From the NCBI GenBank assembly GCA_014529385.2, contig CM043942.1:109697141-109761140 (forward strand): 64,000 nucleotides of DNA, given 5' to 3'. The notes beneath the pieces were generated by a model. The model ran no database searches, had not been told where the DNA came from, and saw only the letters and a list, made by a program, of their open reading frames with translations. The stretch's first letter is position 1; each line of letters opens with the position of its first letter. This document shows, in pieces, positions 10,849 through 22,622 of the stretch. The stretch is from Adiantum capillus-veneris. Its lineage: Eukaryota; Streptophyta; Polypodiopsida; Polypodiales; Pteridaceae. Made by a program: the position numbers and the translations under genes.

Positions 10849-13661
10849 TCGTCCGGGAGGACTCAGACTAGGAGGAGGGGAGGTATACAGGTATACAGGA
10901 GCTACAAAGCAGCTACAAGCCAAAAAAAAACAAAGAAAAACAAAAAATTATATGACAAGGACAGTGTCTTACATGATTTTGGAATTTTTATGTTTGATTG
11001 CGGATATTGATAATATTTATTCCCTTATATACCTTCTTTTGCAACAAGAAGAGATCAGATGATGAATTTGGGTCTCTAGACGTGTAAATATCACTAAATA
11101 AGAGTGTTTTTGGAGCTAAAAAGTGAAAAAAAGTGGTAATCCAAGTCCAAAAATCACAAATAAGTGTATATTCATATACACAAGGTTACCAGCTATTTAT
11201 TGTGTATGTTTGGAATTTTTTGGCTTCAATTTTCTATTTTCCTTTATTTTTTATGATTTTCTTAATAAAAGTAAAAGAAAAATAAAAAAGCAGGTGAAAC
11301 GAGATCGGAAAAAAGAAATGAATAGACGGTGATGGTCCTAATGACAAGGGCAACCCATGGTAAAAATTGGGTACAATTCTGAAAAAGTTGCGGAAAGTCC
11401 GAAATGACAGAATTTTGGCAAAGTCGACAGATTTCTCAGAAAAAGGTCAAACGGAGTCCAAATTGAGAAATTTCAAATCCTAAAGTGTATTTCACGACGA
11501 GATAGGAGCACATGTCAAATTTGGTAACAAGTGATCCAGGAAGTCCAAAGTTAAGTATTTTTCACTTCACTTACAAGCTCATTTACACTATTACCCACTT
11601 GGAGAGAGCAAAGAGCACACAGGAGCATCCAACCTTCTACGACTTCCACGAGAGCTCAGAGGACACCAGACATGAGAGGTAGACTTGTTGCCATAAGCTT
11701 TTGATGCTTATCATTAACTTTTGTCGCGAAAACTGACCAAAACCAAGAAACAAGAGCAGACAGGGAATGGGGTAGAATGCTAGGTAGTGGCACAACCGCC
11801 TAACCAAACCTTGCAAGAACTTATAGGTGGGTTACCCTAGTATAGAAGATGGGTTTCTAACACTCAAAGCTCGAGAAAGAACGAGTGAAAAAACCCTAGG
11901 TCAACAGAGCCTGCAAGAGGCAAACAGGAAAAAGTTGTCGAAAGGACACAAAACTTCTCAGGAAGCTTAACAACATCGAGGGCAATGCAACCATGGAGTA
12001 TCTCCAGGTTTGGACCACCAAAAGTGGGTCAAAACAACCGATTCGACGACAGACACACAAAGCGTCATTTTGGCATAACGGCTGAAATTGACGACCGAAT
12101 GAAATGAAACTTCACAAGCAGCTTCAAGTAACTATTGATGACTTATGTTTGCAAGCAAAACCCAAAAGAAAGCTGATTCACTTACCGATGGTGAAAAAGA
12201 CGCTTTCGGGCAACCAAATGGAGAAAGATGGAGAACGGGGAGCCAAAGTCAAGTTCAACCAAATAGATGGCTTCACAACATATCCAATGAGCTGGAAATG
12301 CAACTCTTGAGAAGAAAAGTTGAAGAGATTCAACTCCAAGGCAAAAAGACGACTTCGGAGACTGAAATGCCTATAAGGGGGCTTTTTAGCTAAACTGATG
12401 ACTTTTTAAGTTGAAAACTAGTTAGCAGGGCTTAGGGCACTAGCACAAAGCATTCTTTGCACAAAAAGACCAACATTTCAAGAAAAGACATCATACGCGT
12501 ATGATGTCTCACAGCATGAATTTCACATCCATTTCAACATTTGAGTGCATAGCCTCATTCCACATGTTAATCACATCCTATGAACCAAGTATCATGAGAA
12601 TTGGAGTTAGAAAACCCAAGGAAAACCAAAAAGACGCAAAGTAGGCCATAAAATTGATTTTTGGTTCTAATTTTGTCAAAATAACTCCAAACTCATTGAA
12701 ACTTTGTAGGATTGTTGATTAACACATCTACAAGCTATCTAGAACCAAAAAGCACCATTTTGACACAAAAGACATCATATGCGTATGATGTCTATTTGCA
12801 CTTACAGAGCCAAAACTGCTCATTTGTCATCATACATCCATTATATATATCTAATACATGCTACATATGAAATTTGGAACCATTTGGTCAAGAGGATCAC
12901 CCCATTAGCCCAATTGAGGAAAATCCTTCACCTAAAGCCTATTTTTGGCCCAAATCCAACATACTCAAGTCCAAACCAAGATTTGAGTAGGAACAGTCCT
13001 TCACTAGTACATGGGGAATCCACAGAACCAATCCCATGCAAAATTGATGAAAAAGAATTCATACGCGTATGATGTCTCCAGAGCCATTTTTAGCCCAAAA
13101 TCTATCCAAACTTCATAAATCCACTGAATAAGCCTATCTAAAGCCAAATCCAAGCTTATAGAGAAATTTGGTCCAAAAATACACTAAAAGACATCATACG
13201 CGTATGATGTCTCACTATGTGATTTTGGCACCTCAGGGCTTCAACCACCAAACAGAAGTGATCTACATGCCATTTGAAAGTGAACCACCAAGTTTTATCC
13301 AATTTGGATCATAAAATCCAAATCCCTTTCAAAATTTTGCCAAGAGCCGGAACTGGACTAAACTGGCCAAAACTTGACCAAATGGGATCCAAACTCAAAT
13401 CCAAGCATATGATACTCATGTATACACTATCAGATACAAGCACAACCAATATGAAGTCATTTTGACACAAAAGACATCATACGCGTATGATGTCTCCAGC
13501 ATGATTTTGAGCCCATTTTGCATATTTTTTCACCTACCTTGCATCCTTAGGCCCTGAATAGCTCACGTTTCAATTTTCAAGTCATTTGAATAGTTAAAAG
13601 CTTCATTTCGGCTTTTAGTACTAAAAAGACGCTAACTTCTGAAATTGGAGTTACAGGATCC
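10849..13661 (+). other. Spacer between pol and the last ORF of element A
   Basis: About 2.8 kb hold no ORF I can support. Several short ORFs near 12104-12393 have charged translations but no start context or homology I recognise. The spacer is rich in A and C and includes five copies of the 24 bp palindrome between 12486 and 13495. If the downstream ORF was expressed, this spacer would hold the signals (splice acceptor or promoter); none is clear by eye. Confidence 0.7.
12486..13495. repeat. Palindrome array 2 (five copies, pol to last ORF of A)
   Basis: Copies of the 24 bp palindrome lie at 12486-12509 (perfect), 12770-12793 (one mismatch), 13054-13077 (two mismatches), 13189-13212 (perfect) and 13472-13495 (perfect). 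Start distances are 284, 284, 135 and 283 bp, close to those of array 1. After several copies a similar short phrase containing ATTTTGG follows about 5-10 bases later, which fixes the orientation as the same as in array 1. Confidence 0.97.
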
Positions 13662-16600
13662 ATGGATTCCGCCAAGTCATCGGCAACGAAGAGAAAAAGA
13701 CCGACAATCAAAGATGCTCTTGTGGAAGCGAAACCCTTTGACATTCCAGCAGAAACCCTCAAGCCAACCAAAACTTGGGTGGAGGAAGCAGTATTGGAGA
13801 AAGAGGGAATAAAGATCTACCAGGGGACTTTCAGAGATCCTCAAGGGCAAGCAGTGGATGTATCGATGATCCCACAAGAATTGGTAGATTATAGCAGGTC
13901 AGAAGACATCAGCAGGTACCTGGAAAAGGCAGACTTGCACAGTTTCTTCACCTCGAAACCATCAGGTGTGGATACAAGAAGAGTGTACGAGTTGGCAACA
14001 TCCATTCAGAAGGATGGAAAAGCCACATTGACAGCCATGGATGGAGAGAAAGTCGAAGTACAGATCACTCCACAGCTCATTGCAGACGCATTGAAGCTGC
14101 ACAACAAAGGGAGCTCGGTCTGGGAAAGAAGGGAGACCATAGAGGTCTATGGGCCCAAGAAGCAAAATGCAACCTATGGAGATATGGCGGACCCAAGAGC
14201 GGCAACCCTTTGCCGACTGTACAACCAATTTCTTCATGTTTGCAGTAAAAGACCGCAAAAGTATACGACACCACCCCATGCCATTGGGACCACCATCACA
14301 TGGGCATTAAAGAGCACTATGCCAAAAGAGGTGAATTACGCTCAACACATCCACGAGCAAGTAATTGCCATGCACAACGAGAAGCCAAAGTACATAGGAG
14401 GAGCGGAAATTCTGACAAGAATAGCTTATGAAGCTATTGGAGCTAGAGATCAGTGGCCAAAGATTCCCTCCCAGAATGAGTGGCTTAGAGAAGCCGACGA
14501 GGAGGAAGAACAGCCCGAAGCATCCAAGAGGGCATTCACAAGAGCACGCCGGAAACTAGAAGTAGTTTTAGAACCTGCAGAGGATGTGGACGAGCCGCTT
14601 AAGAAGAAAGTAAAGAAGAAGGTTGCTCCCAAGCAAACCAAAAGTCAGAAAGCGGCAAGAATGGAAAGATTAGTGGAGCAGTTTAGAGCGAAAAGAGCTC
14701 TAAAGGGTGACTTTGAAGAAAAGTGGGTGCGAGACCCCACTAAAGTCGGAACTAGCTCAGCCAGGCCACATATTGATCAATACGATCAATATATTAAAGC
14801 TTATGAGGAGTCAGAGGCTATTCTGGAGCAGCAACCTGTCGAGCCATACACTGAAGAGGAGGTACAACAATTAAAAGCTGAGCTGAAAAAAGACGACAAG
14901 GGGAAAAGGAAAGTAGATGAGTCTACTAAGCCTCAAGAGAAAGATGGGCAAGCCGACAAAGGGAAAGACAAGGAAGCTGAAGACAGATATCCCTCTATGA
15001 CTGATGTACCAAGCCCTAAGAAGACGGAAAAAATTGTGGAGGAGACCACAGTAGAGGTGGACACAGATGATTTGGAAAAGCAGAGGCAGAGACCAAAGAA
15101 AAAGAGAAATGATTATGAGGATCAACAAAAGAGAAATGATTATGAGGATCTGATAGAGATAGGATACACCGAAGAAGAGGCCCTTGAGGCAGTTTATGGG
15201 ATCACCCTACAAAAACAAGATGAACGGAGAGGAACGGAGTAAAAAACAAAGAGTAAAAAGGAAAGTGAAGAGAAACTGGACGAACCGAAGGTACTAAAAG
15301 AGCCAAAGCCAGTGGATGTGGTGGCGGAAAGAACTTTAGAGTTGACAGATGATGATGAAAAAGACATGCACATGGTGCATGAACTGCTCAGCAAGATAAA
15401 AGAAAGGTCCAAGGCAAAGGAAGTAGAGATTGAGACACCCAAACAAAGGGAAGCGGAGTTGCAGAGAAATTTAGAGAATGCTATGACTGAATCTGAAAGT
15501 CATAAATCATCACTCTATGACGCGGAAAACGAGAGAGACGGCTTGATACTCCAACTAGCCGAGGCTTCAAGAAAAGTAACAAGTGCACAGGAAGCAAGGG
15601 AGTGGATAGAGGATGAGTTGGAGGCGGCTAAGGATGAGCTCATTGAGCTAAGGGAAAGAATCGAGCTCCAAGAAAGAACAATCACTAGACTCAGGTCTAC
15701 CCCTAGATCTAGCAGAGCAAGACCCGAACAAGAGGGAGCTATCGTACCAGTGTTGGAAGACCAGGTCCGAAGCTTACAAAGAGAGCTAAGATTAGAGCAA
15801 GTGCAAAGGTTGCACATTTCGGAGGGATCATTGGCCGCAGAGGAGAGGCTCACATTAGAAAATCAAACACTACGGACAGAGAATGAGGCCCTCCGCAAAC
15901 AGCTCCAAGATCTACAAGAGCAACAAAGAAGAGAGAGAGAGACACCACAAGAAGAATCAAGTGGAGCAGCCATAGAGCTACCAGAAACTGGAGAGGCAAC
16001 CACAATTGAAGATCCAGCCCCAGCTCAAGAGGTGGCCTCGACTTCAAGAGTCTCTGAAGAAGAAGAACAAAGGCTCCATGACCAAATAGAAAAGTCAGCA
16101 GAGGAGAGTGCCAAGGCGGAAATGGAATGGGAGAGGAGACTCCTAATCTCCATTAGACTTCAGGGACTAGACACAAAAGTGCTCCATGAACAGTGGATGC
16201 AACCCAGCTTGCCTTTCCCTTTGATAAAATTTGAAGTGCTAAAGACGAAAAAGAGAATAGAGGAGGAGCAGTATGTCGCTCTTTACGAAGGCGACATCAC
16301 AAAGGAGGAACAATCAAAGAAGATAGTAGATTCACAACCTAGATGGAGGAAAGGTTGGCTGAACAAATACCCAACCTACCTCATCTACTTGGTGGAGGCA
16401 CCAAAGGAGATTCGGGAGGATGCAACCTTCTGCCCGGTGCAAAGAGTCAGAAACTGGAAAGAGCATGGCAGGATTGCAGAAAAGAAGCCAAATTGACTTA
16501 ATTATCCCAGGATGCCAGGACCAAAGGCAGGAGAGAGAATAGGTAAAGCCTACATGGTGAAAAACCTAACGGGCACCATCAAGCTCTTTACTGGCTCTCC

Positions 16601-16940
16601 TGACCTTTCATGTCAGATGCTCAAGAAAATCTGCAGGACTCTCTTAGCTTGCATTGAAGTGTTCACGCCAAATAAAGCCACGACCTCGAGTCTACTATCG
16701 ACGGCCGACACAGTGACTGATATGATGTACGATATTTCAGTGCAGCCTTCTCCAAAAGTGTTACACCTCCTATACCAAAGGATTATGTTTTTGCCTAGCT
16801 TCCACATGCAAACATTCGAAGAAGCTTTCTACACCGGCTTTTTCACCCACGAAAGCAAAATATTCGGCCCAACCTTGACCATCGGCAACCTACGATACGA
16901 ATCACATTTGCAGATGCTTAAGACGACAGGACTTTATTGA
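13662..16940 (+). pseudogene. Long additional ORF of element A, downstream of pol
   Basis: One frame of 1,092 codons runs from ATG 13662 to TGA 16940, interrupted only by TAA 15240-15242 and TGA 16494-16496. The N-terminus has a basic KRKR patch. About 250 residues of globular sequence follow, including ITPQLIADAL. This resembles, from memory, proteins annotated as putative plant transposon protein, but that is only a suggestion. The middle is highly charged with KKKVKKKV-type patches. Residues about 580-760 (15400-15940) form a heptad-rich coiled coil, and the C-terminus is more globular. No signal peptide or membrane segment is seen, so it is not an envelope-like protein. Additional ORFs at this place are known in plant Tat/Athila elements, but this one is long and in sense orientation. 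Confidence 0.8.
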
Positions 16941-16975
16941 CCAAGCATAAAAGTCATGTCAGGGACGACATGAAC

Positions 16976-16989
16976 GCAGAGGGGGGGAG
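16976..16989 (+). promoter_or_regulatory. Polypurine tract of element A
   Basis: GCAGAGGGGGGGAG lies immediately before the TGTTGAG that opens the 3' LTR. It is the expected primer for plus-strand DNA synthesis. Confidence 0.9.
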
Positions 16990-17928
16990 TGTTGAGCCAG
17001 CAGAGGATCACACCCACATTTTTGCTCGCACTCATCATTTTGTAACCATTGATTGTAATAAATGTCTTTCCGACGTTAATTTTGATTAGAGCCATTCATT
17101 AAGTAACGGGACTCAATTGAGTTTCCAGCTTGTAATCCCGAAGCAATTTCACTTGCTGATGTAATTAGTTAGAGATGTTCTCACCTCCAAGGCTGAGGTA
17201 TATAAGCCAAAGTTTTTGTAACCTAAGGGATTCAGATTATTAATCAAAGTGAGTTTTTGAGCGCCGTGACTGTGTTTGAGAGAGAGTGAGAGAGAGAGAG
17301 AGTCTTATCTACTTGCTACGCGAGCTACGGAGCCGCCATTGGAGAAGCGACACCGCCATTTTGTTAGCAATGGCGAGAGCTACGCACAAATACCAAGAGT
17401 GCGCGCTATCGGCTTCTATGTGTGGTAAGTTCCTACGAGCTTCGGTGTGAGTTTTCTTCCAACTCGTGTGTCGGAATTGAGCGTGCAGCATATCTATAGA
17501 ACCACAACGAGTAGAGCTACACATTAGTACCATCAGGGTCAAGTTTCGGTCACCTGTATATTTCGGCCTGTCTTCATACGCGTTTACCGCACGGAGTGGT
17601 TATAGGTTGAGTTTGCAGTTCAAGTCTTTAGGGTGTTTTTCTTACCTAGTGTATAGACTTTCCCTTGAGTTTGAGATCGATTCAATGATTCTAGATCCTG
17701 TTTCGTATAGCATTCGTTCGTAGTACGGATTTCAGTCACTTACGTATTTTAGAACTTAGATTTGATTTCCTTAGTAGTGATTGTCATTAGAAGGCCGAGA
17801 AGGTGATTTGACACCCACCTAGTTGTTTCCATGCGCCTGTGGGTCAAGCTCCGTCCTCATCTGACAAATTCTGTTGTTGGTTGAGTTCTCGCTATTTAGC
17901 TTCCGCTAGCGGCGTAACCGCCTTAACA
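16990..17928 (+). repeat. 3' LTR of element A
   Basis: This is a 939 bp LTR, beginning TGTTGAGCC and ending TTAACA, bounded by the polypurine tract on the left. Its last 132 bases match the start of the window. A TATATAAG box is at 17199-17206 and a GA-rich stretch at 17279-17302. Transcription would start soon after the TATA box. Confidence 0.93.
17199..17206 (+). promoter_or_regulatory. TATA box in the LTR of element A
   Basis: TATATAAG lies in the 3' LTR about 210 bases from its start, a usual place for the U3 promoter of plant LTRs. The matching part of the 5' LTR is outside the window. Confidence 0.65.
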
Positions 17929-18123
17929 CACTCTCTCTTTAAACTCTTACACCTTCTTCCTTCCTCAAGCTCTCCATTGCAACTTTAAGCTCCCACTCTC
18001 TCTCTAAACTCTGTCTCCCTCCTCCTTGCTCAAGCTCTCCATTGCAACTTTAAGCTCCCACTCTCTCTCTAAACTTTGTCTCCCTCCTCCTTCCCCAAGC
18101 TCTCCATTGCAATTTCAAGCTCC
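17929..18123. repeat. 65 bp tandem repeat, three units
   Basis: Units start at 17929, 17994 and 18059, exactly 65 bp apart, and each carries a CT-rich run followed by CTCTCCATTGCAA. A partial fourth unit of a few bases begins at 18124. The array starts right at the LTR end of element A and leads into the gene at 18137, so A may have inserted into the pyrimidine-rich leader of that gene. Confidence 0.92.
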
Positions 18124-18136
18124 CACTTAAGCATCC

Positions 18137-19500
18137 ATGGCAAACAATGGTCAAAATAGATGCCCCAAACCCATCATTCAAAGTATGGTTCTCCACAACT
18201 CGAAGAATGAGGAGCAGCAATGGGAACCTCAGGTTTTTCAAGAAGGTGCGTGGGTCTACATGCAACCTTCCGCAATTGGTCCCCATCATGTTCGTGAAAG
18301 AACAAACGTTGATCTCCATTGGAAGGGAAGACTAATAGGCTTCAAGCAAGTAAGAGACAAGGGTACGGTGGAAATCGTTCAACATGTCTTCATGTTTGGA
18401 CACATGCGTCTACGAGGGATCACCAACCCAAGGGATTTTCCTTGTAATTGTATGTCCCTTGCACTTCAATGGTTTTGGTGGTAACAAAAAATTAGACTTT
18501 TTACATCTCGGACTGTTTTGTTTCTATGTAGATGTTTTTCCTTCTAGCCTTGTGGAGGAGCGACCGCTCTCGTGCCTTTCAGGCACATTTACGGCCATGC
18601 ATACAAGTCTTGGGGATATGCTCTTCTCCAACACAACTTCATCAAACCTTGCACGACAAAGGGTGTTCTTCTACACCCACAAGTACATTGTACATACAGA
18701 TGAGCAAGGCTACTGAGAGATACAACCTTTGGAGGCTACAACCTTGCGTAGCATGGAGTGGCCAAAGCCACATGCATTCACTGTAATGTCTTTGAAAGCC
18801 AAGATTGTAGCTGATGTGAGAGCATCATTAAAATTTGGAAAAGCCTCGCGTTCCGTTGGGCTTGGATGGTGTTGTCCTGCTCATGTCTTCGCTAGCATAT
18901 TCGGATCTTTGCCTTTCCATCATACAAACACTATGTATGTTTGCAAAGATCTACATTATGATACATTGGAATCCATCCTTGGTGAGAAGTGGGGGTATCT
19001 TGAAGGACTTCACAACAGAGATCGCTTTCGGTGTCAGGTTGGAAGTTTCGGCATTGCTATCCGTTTCATCAAGGTGCGCTCCACCCCTTACGTGCGGTAC
19101 TTCTATGAAAGATGGATGTGCAAGCTTGGTGAATGGATTCCATTGCAATCCACCGATGCTACAATTGAGGTATTTGATATTGCAATCAAATTGTCGAGTG
19201 GTGCTGTTGAGACCATCCAAGTGAACAAGCATTGGACATTGGCCAATGTGCGGGAGCACTTAGTGATAATGGGTTTAGAGCATGGAGAAGATACAAAATT
19301 TTGCATCGGACAATGTAAGGTTAATGATTTTTCTCTCTTAATTATGTTATCTTTATGTTATTTGGATTATTCCTCACTCTAAGGTGGGTATGCTATTTCT
19401 TATTTTTTTTGCTAGATTGGTAGCCGCATGGAGAGCACGATTCAAATTGAAAAGGCGTGGATGACGGAAGAGAATCTGATTTTATCATTAGAGTAGTTAT
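18137..19500 (+). pseudogene. Spliced gene of unknown function, damaged
   Basis: Exon 1 starts at ATG 18137 and runs to 18443. A GT-AG intron of 88 bp (18444-18531) joins it in frame to exon 2, which reads to a TGA at 18714-18716. It then stays open to 19314, where a GT donor (19315) and an AG acceptor (19414-19415) suggest a second intron. After that acceptor the coding-like sequence ending LILSLE is one base out of frame, a sign of decay. I do not recognise the family. The piece from about 19160 (IAIKLSSGAVETIQV, then W-T-L-A-N-V-R) looks like a ubiquitin-like beta-grasp start, with low certainty. The gene follows a pyrimidine-rich repeat leader. It could be a host gene or a gene carried by a transposon. 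Confidence 0.5.
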
Positions 19501-19779
19501 GTTTTGTACTTAAATTTCTTATAATATCACAATTGTAAGTTCAAACAGATGGTTGTATCAAATTTTGGCAATGCACATTATCTTAAAGTCGTAGTGATGT
19601 GTTTTTAGAGTTAAATGATTGTAATTTAATTTGAAAGTTTTTTATAACTTCTTGTTATTTGTGTTACTTTCTGAAAATTGTTTAATATTTTAATTATTGT
19701 TTTTTTTTTTTTTTTTGGGGGGGGGGCTCTATATAAAGCCTCTTAAACCCTACCATTTTCACAATTCACCTACATAGCC
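19501..19779. other. AT-rich intergenic stretch with homopolymers
   Basis: No gene is seen. It contains a T run followed by a G run (about 19700-19726) and a TATATAAAG sequence near 19731 on the plus strand. The TATA-like site has no ORF behind it that I can support. Confidence 0.5.
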
Positions 19780-20020
19780 TGTTCACACTTGTGCGCTCCT
19801 TGCCGCACTGTCGAAGCAAGGGACTTGCCAATACACCGTATGCGAGCCACAAACGGCTCCAAGCACACAACAAGCCTAAACTAGCAAGCTCAAGAAAACA
19901 AAGGGTGTGTCACTCACCGCTCTACGCTCGCCTTCGTGGTGGATTCCTTGCCGCGATGAAGAAGAAGCTGCAGTCGTGCCGCGCTCAACCTTCGTAATGC
20001 TCGATCGCACACACACTCTC

Positions 20021-20051
<31 letters not shown>

Positions 20052-20344
20052 AGGAGGTGAAGAAGAAGAAGATGGAGATGGAGCAAGAGCACTCTTCAAT
20101 TGCACAAATGAGAGAATGAGTAAAAATTAGGTTTAGTTGGCTTTTATAGGAGCTCACCCCATTCCTACTTGGGCGCCCATGCTTAACCAACTAATCCCTT
20201 GAATGTCCAAGTTAAAGTGCGCCTCTCATCGACGATCACTCTACCTTTCCCTATTGGACCGACAAGCCCGGTACCTGACTCTACCAAATACATAATACGC
20301 GTCCATCGTAGGTGATGGGTGTCCGTGAGCCGTGAGGGTTAACA
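19780..20344 (-). repeat. LTR of a minus-strand retrotransposon (C)
   Basis: The 565 bp segment has matching LTR ends, TGTTAACCC and GAACA when read on the minus strand. A purine-rich tract lies directly outside its minus-strand start (20345-20359), as for a 3' LTR. A TATAAAAG box is at 20141-20148 (minus). It includes CT and CA microsatellites at 20018-20051. I found no second copy in the window, so the element is truncated, or it is the end of a larger element that includes B. Confidence 0.55.
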
Positions 20345-20359
20345 TGCCCCCCTTCCTGA
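20345..20359 (-). promoter_or_regulatory. Polypurine tract next to LTR C
   Basis: On the minus strand the sequence CAGGAAGGGGGGCA directly precedes TGTTAACCC. This is the usual junction of polypurine tract and 3' LTR. Confidence 0.6.
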
Positions 20360-21955
20360 TGTAGATTCCATCCTCGGAAGCTATTGAGTTGAAGCTGGTT
20401 CGTCAAGGTGGAAGAGCATTTGAGATGAATGTCCTTAGCCTTCTTCAGTCACTGCAAAATCAAACAACATTGGCACAGTAATTGCATTCTCTTAAAAAGC
20501 ATATGCAGTTTTAGGTAGACACATTGATTGGTAAAAGAATTTCAAACAATTTGGTAGCAATGAACATTAAATTGCAATGTAATCAAATGCATAAACAGAT
20601 GTAAAGGTAAAAAATTAAACAAGTCTGGGGTCGCTAATTTGACGGTCGAAAAGCACTAGAGATCGAATATTAATACCATGGGTAAGCTTCTTAATTTTCT
20701 GTGGTCAATTAAGTTGTTTAATAGCGAGAGCCAAGTATTCATGTTCGAGGGCTGACTAGAGGCTATATCTAGAAAACCTTGTAGTTAAGCTACCATAAAA
20801 GGAATTTCTCATGAAATCATCGCCTGACTGATTACTTTTTCTTTGACCCCCCAAAGTCTTTCCACATTGATTCAATTATGATGTGTGTGCTTATTTTGTA
20901 TGCCTTGGGTTTTTTGCTTTTCAAGGAAAAGCGCCCACGCTGGGAACCTCTAGGGCTCTAGTACCATAGGCAATACATGTGAGTGAAGTACCAATTTAAG
21001 CAGGGATTTCTCTTCATGCTTAAAATTTTACATTGTGGCACTTTGATTTTTTGTTTGTTCATTTTCAACATTTAAATTTTGTAACTTTGGGGGGTCATAT
21101 AACATTGTTACACTCCCCAGGCTCATCACATTAGTAAACTCCCTTTATAATACTTAAGCTAAAGGTCAATAGGGTTAAGCCCACTAGAAAGCCCTAGTAC
21201 ATTTCATACAATGCTGCCTAAATCGGATTAAGAACCTAAGTAACCATTGCTTATTAGGAAGGCATTCCCCATGGTATTAAGAGAAGATTTCTAATACCTA
21301 GCTTGGTCAAACTAGCTTAGTTGGACTGCTTGATTTTTAAACCTAGACAAGTGATTATGACAAAACATTACATTGAATTAAATGTTTGATACTAAGCAAA
21401 TGCGCTGAATATTATGCTACCAATCACAATCAAAGCAGACAAACATGGATGCAAAAAAGATAAGGGCAATGCTAATGGACAAGAAACACCTGTTTGTGTC
21501 GATGGTCGCGCTTGATTTGAAGTGTGAACGAGAGAAAGGTTCCATGAAGGTCCAAATCCTATCAATAGCAACACGCTCCTGTACACACTAGGAAACAAAA
21601 GGAATACCTCCAGGAGGCACATTAGTGGGAAAAGAGAACTTTGCTAATCACTCAACTCTAAAACAGAAACACTCCTATCGTACTAATCTTACCTACCCTC
21701 CATCACTCAAGCGATGAGGATCAAAGGTGTTTTATGGCATAGGTTTCTGTTTCACTGTACCAAATGTGACATGTGTAGGTCTGAGTCAATGTTTTGACTT
21801 TTAATGTGCATACTCGTTTGCTAATTGCTCTTGCTCTTTATTTTTATTTTTTTTTGTGAGTATAAAGCTTTATATGTACATTCCCTAAGATTAGAATTGA
21901 GAGGTCAGGGAAAAAGGTTGAGAGGGAAACAAATGAATGAGGACTGTCAGCAAAC
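20360..21955. other. Non-coding stretch between LTR C and element B
   Basis: No ORF here looks real. The left part should be the 3' untranslated end of the element owning LTR C. The right part should be the start of an LTR or 3' region of element B, beginning TGTTTGCTGACAG at 21956 on the minus strand. I could not find a second copy of either sequence. Confidence 0.5.
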
Positions 21956-21960
21956 ACTCC

Positions 21961-21975
21961 CCCCTTCCTTGGGTA
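21961..21975 (-). promoter_or_regulatory. Polypurine tract of element B
   Basis: On the minus strand CCAAGGAAGGGGGGAG lies just after the stop of the gag-protease ORF and just before TGTTTGCTGACAG, which looks like an LTR start at 21956. If so, element B ends without encoding reverse transcriptase. Confidence 0.6.
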
Positions 21976-22308
21976 GATCATACCGTTTGAAATGAGCTTG
22001 TCACCCTTTGAAACCAATTGTTCCAGTTGGTAATAGGTGAGGATTTTTGCCAGTAGTTTTCTATTACCCTAGGTGCCTTGTCAAGCTGCAAGGGTGGTAA
22101 GGTACTCTCCCAGGATTGAACTTGAAGTGGTTCATCAGGTGATTCTTGAACACTGGGAGGTGTGGATTCTTTTGTAGCTTCATGGAGGTCCACTACTATA
22201 GATGGAGGCTGTGTAGAAGCTTTTACCTCTATGGATGTATTACATGAGGAGCTAGAATCTTCATGGGACTCCCCCCTTCCTGAGCTAGGTGGAACAAATC
22301 GTTCTTTC

Positions 22309-22622
22309 TTTGGTACCCAAACTAGCTCGGGAGCGGGTGTGTAGCATTCTGTGATTTTTTCCTTTCCACGATCATTGATTCGTTTTGGAGCTACGGGATT
22401 GGGCTCACTTGGGTCAGGTGATAGGTAAGAGCACAATCTACATTTTGGCACCCAGATTTGATCATTTCCTTGATAGTAGCCTTGGGCTTCCAATAGTCGT
22501 TTAGGGATCCATCGCAACATTTTCTTACTTTTCTTGGAGCGAGTGGTACGTTTCTTACAAGGCTTCTGTTTTTTAGCACTAGCTATGGTCACTAAAGAAG
22601 CTTTAGGGACCCACTTGTATGT
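22309..22622 (-). other. Trp-Pro-Lys motif tail of element B
   Basis: Four motifs, YKWVPK, RWIPKR, QIWVPK and LVWVPKK, lie in a basic segment after the protease. They resemble the tail of Pol A (10336-10656). Here they follow the protease directly, as if the RT-integrase block of an A-like ancestor had been lost. Confidence 0.75.

Larger units (their letters stand above)
1..17928 (+). mobile_element. Element A: large Athila/Tat-like Ty3/gypsy LTR retrotransposon
   Basis: The first 132 bases match 17797-17928 with four differences. These are the 3' ends of two LTRs flanking an internal region of about 16.9 kb. The internal order is primer-binding site, palindrome-rich leader, gag, protease, RT, RNase H, integrase, second protease-like domain, palindrome-rich spacer, a long extra ORF, polypurine tract and LTR. 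Domain order PR-RT-RH-INT places it in Ty3/gypsy. There is no chromodomain and no second (archaeal-type) RNase H, so Athila-like is the best guess. The 5' LTR is cut by the window edge, so a target-site duplication cannot be checked. Several stops and frameshifts show the copy is inactive. LTR similarity of about 97 per cent suggests a moderately young insertion. Confidence 0.93.

Noticed and set aside
12104-12393. Two overlapping small ORFs in the spacer of A
   Set aside because: No start context, no homology, and overlapping frames; indistinguishable from chance.
671-13495. CRISPR-like array of palindromic repeats
   Set aside because: Distances between repeats are 100-260 bp and irregular, no cas genes occur, and the context is a eukaryotic retrotransposon.
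13662-16940. Envelope-like gene of element A
   Set aside because: No signal peptide, no membrane segment and no glycosylation-rich region; the protein is a charged coiled-coil type.
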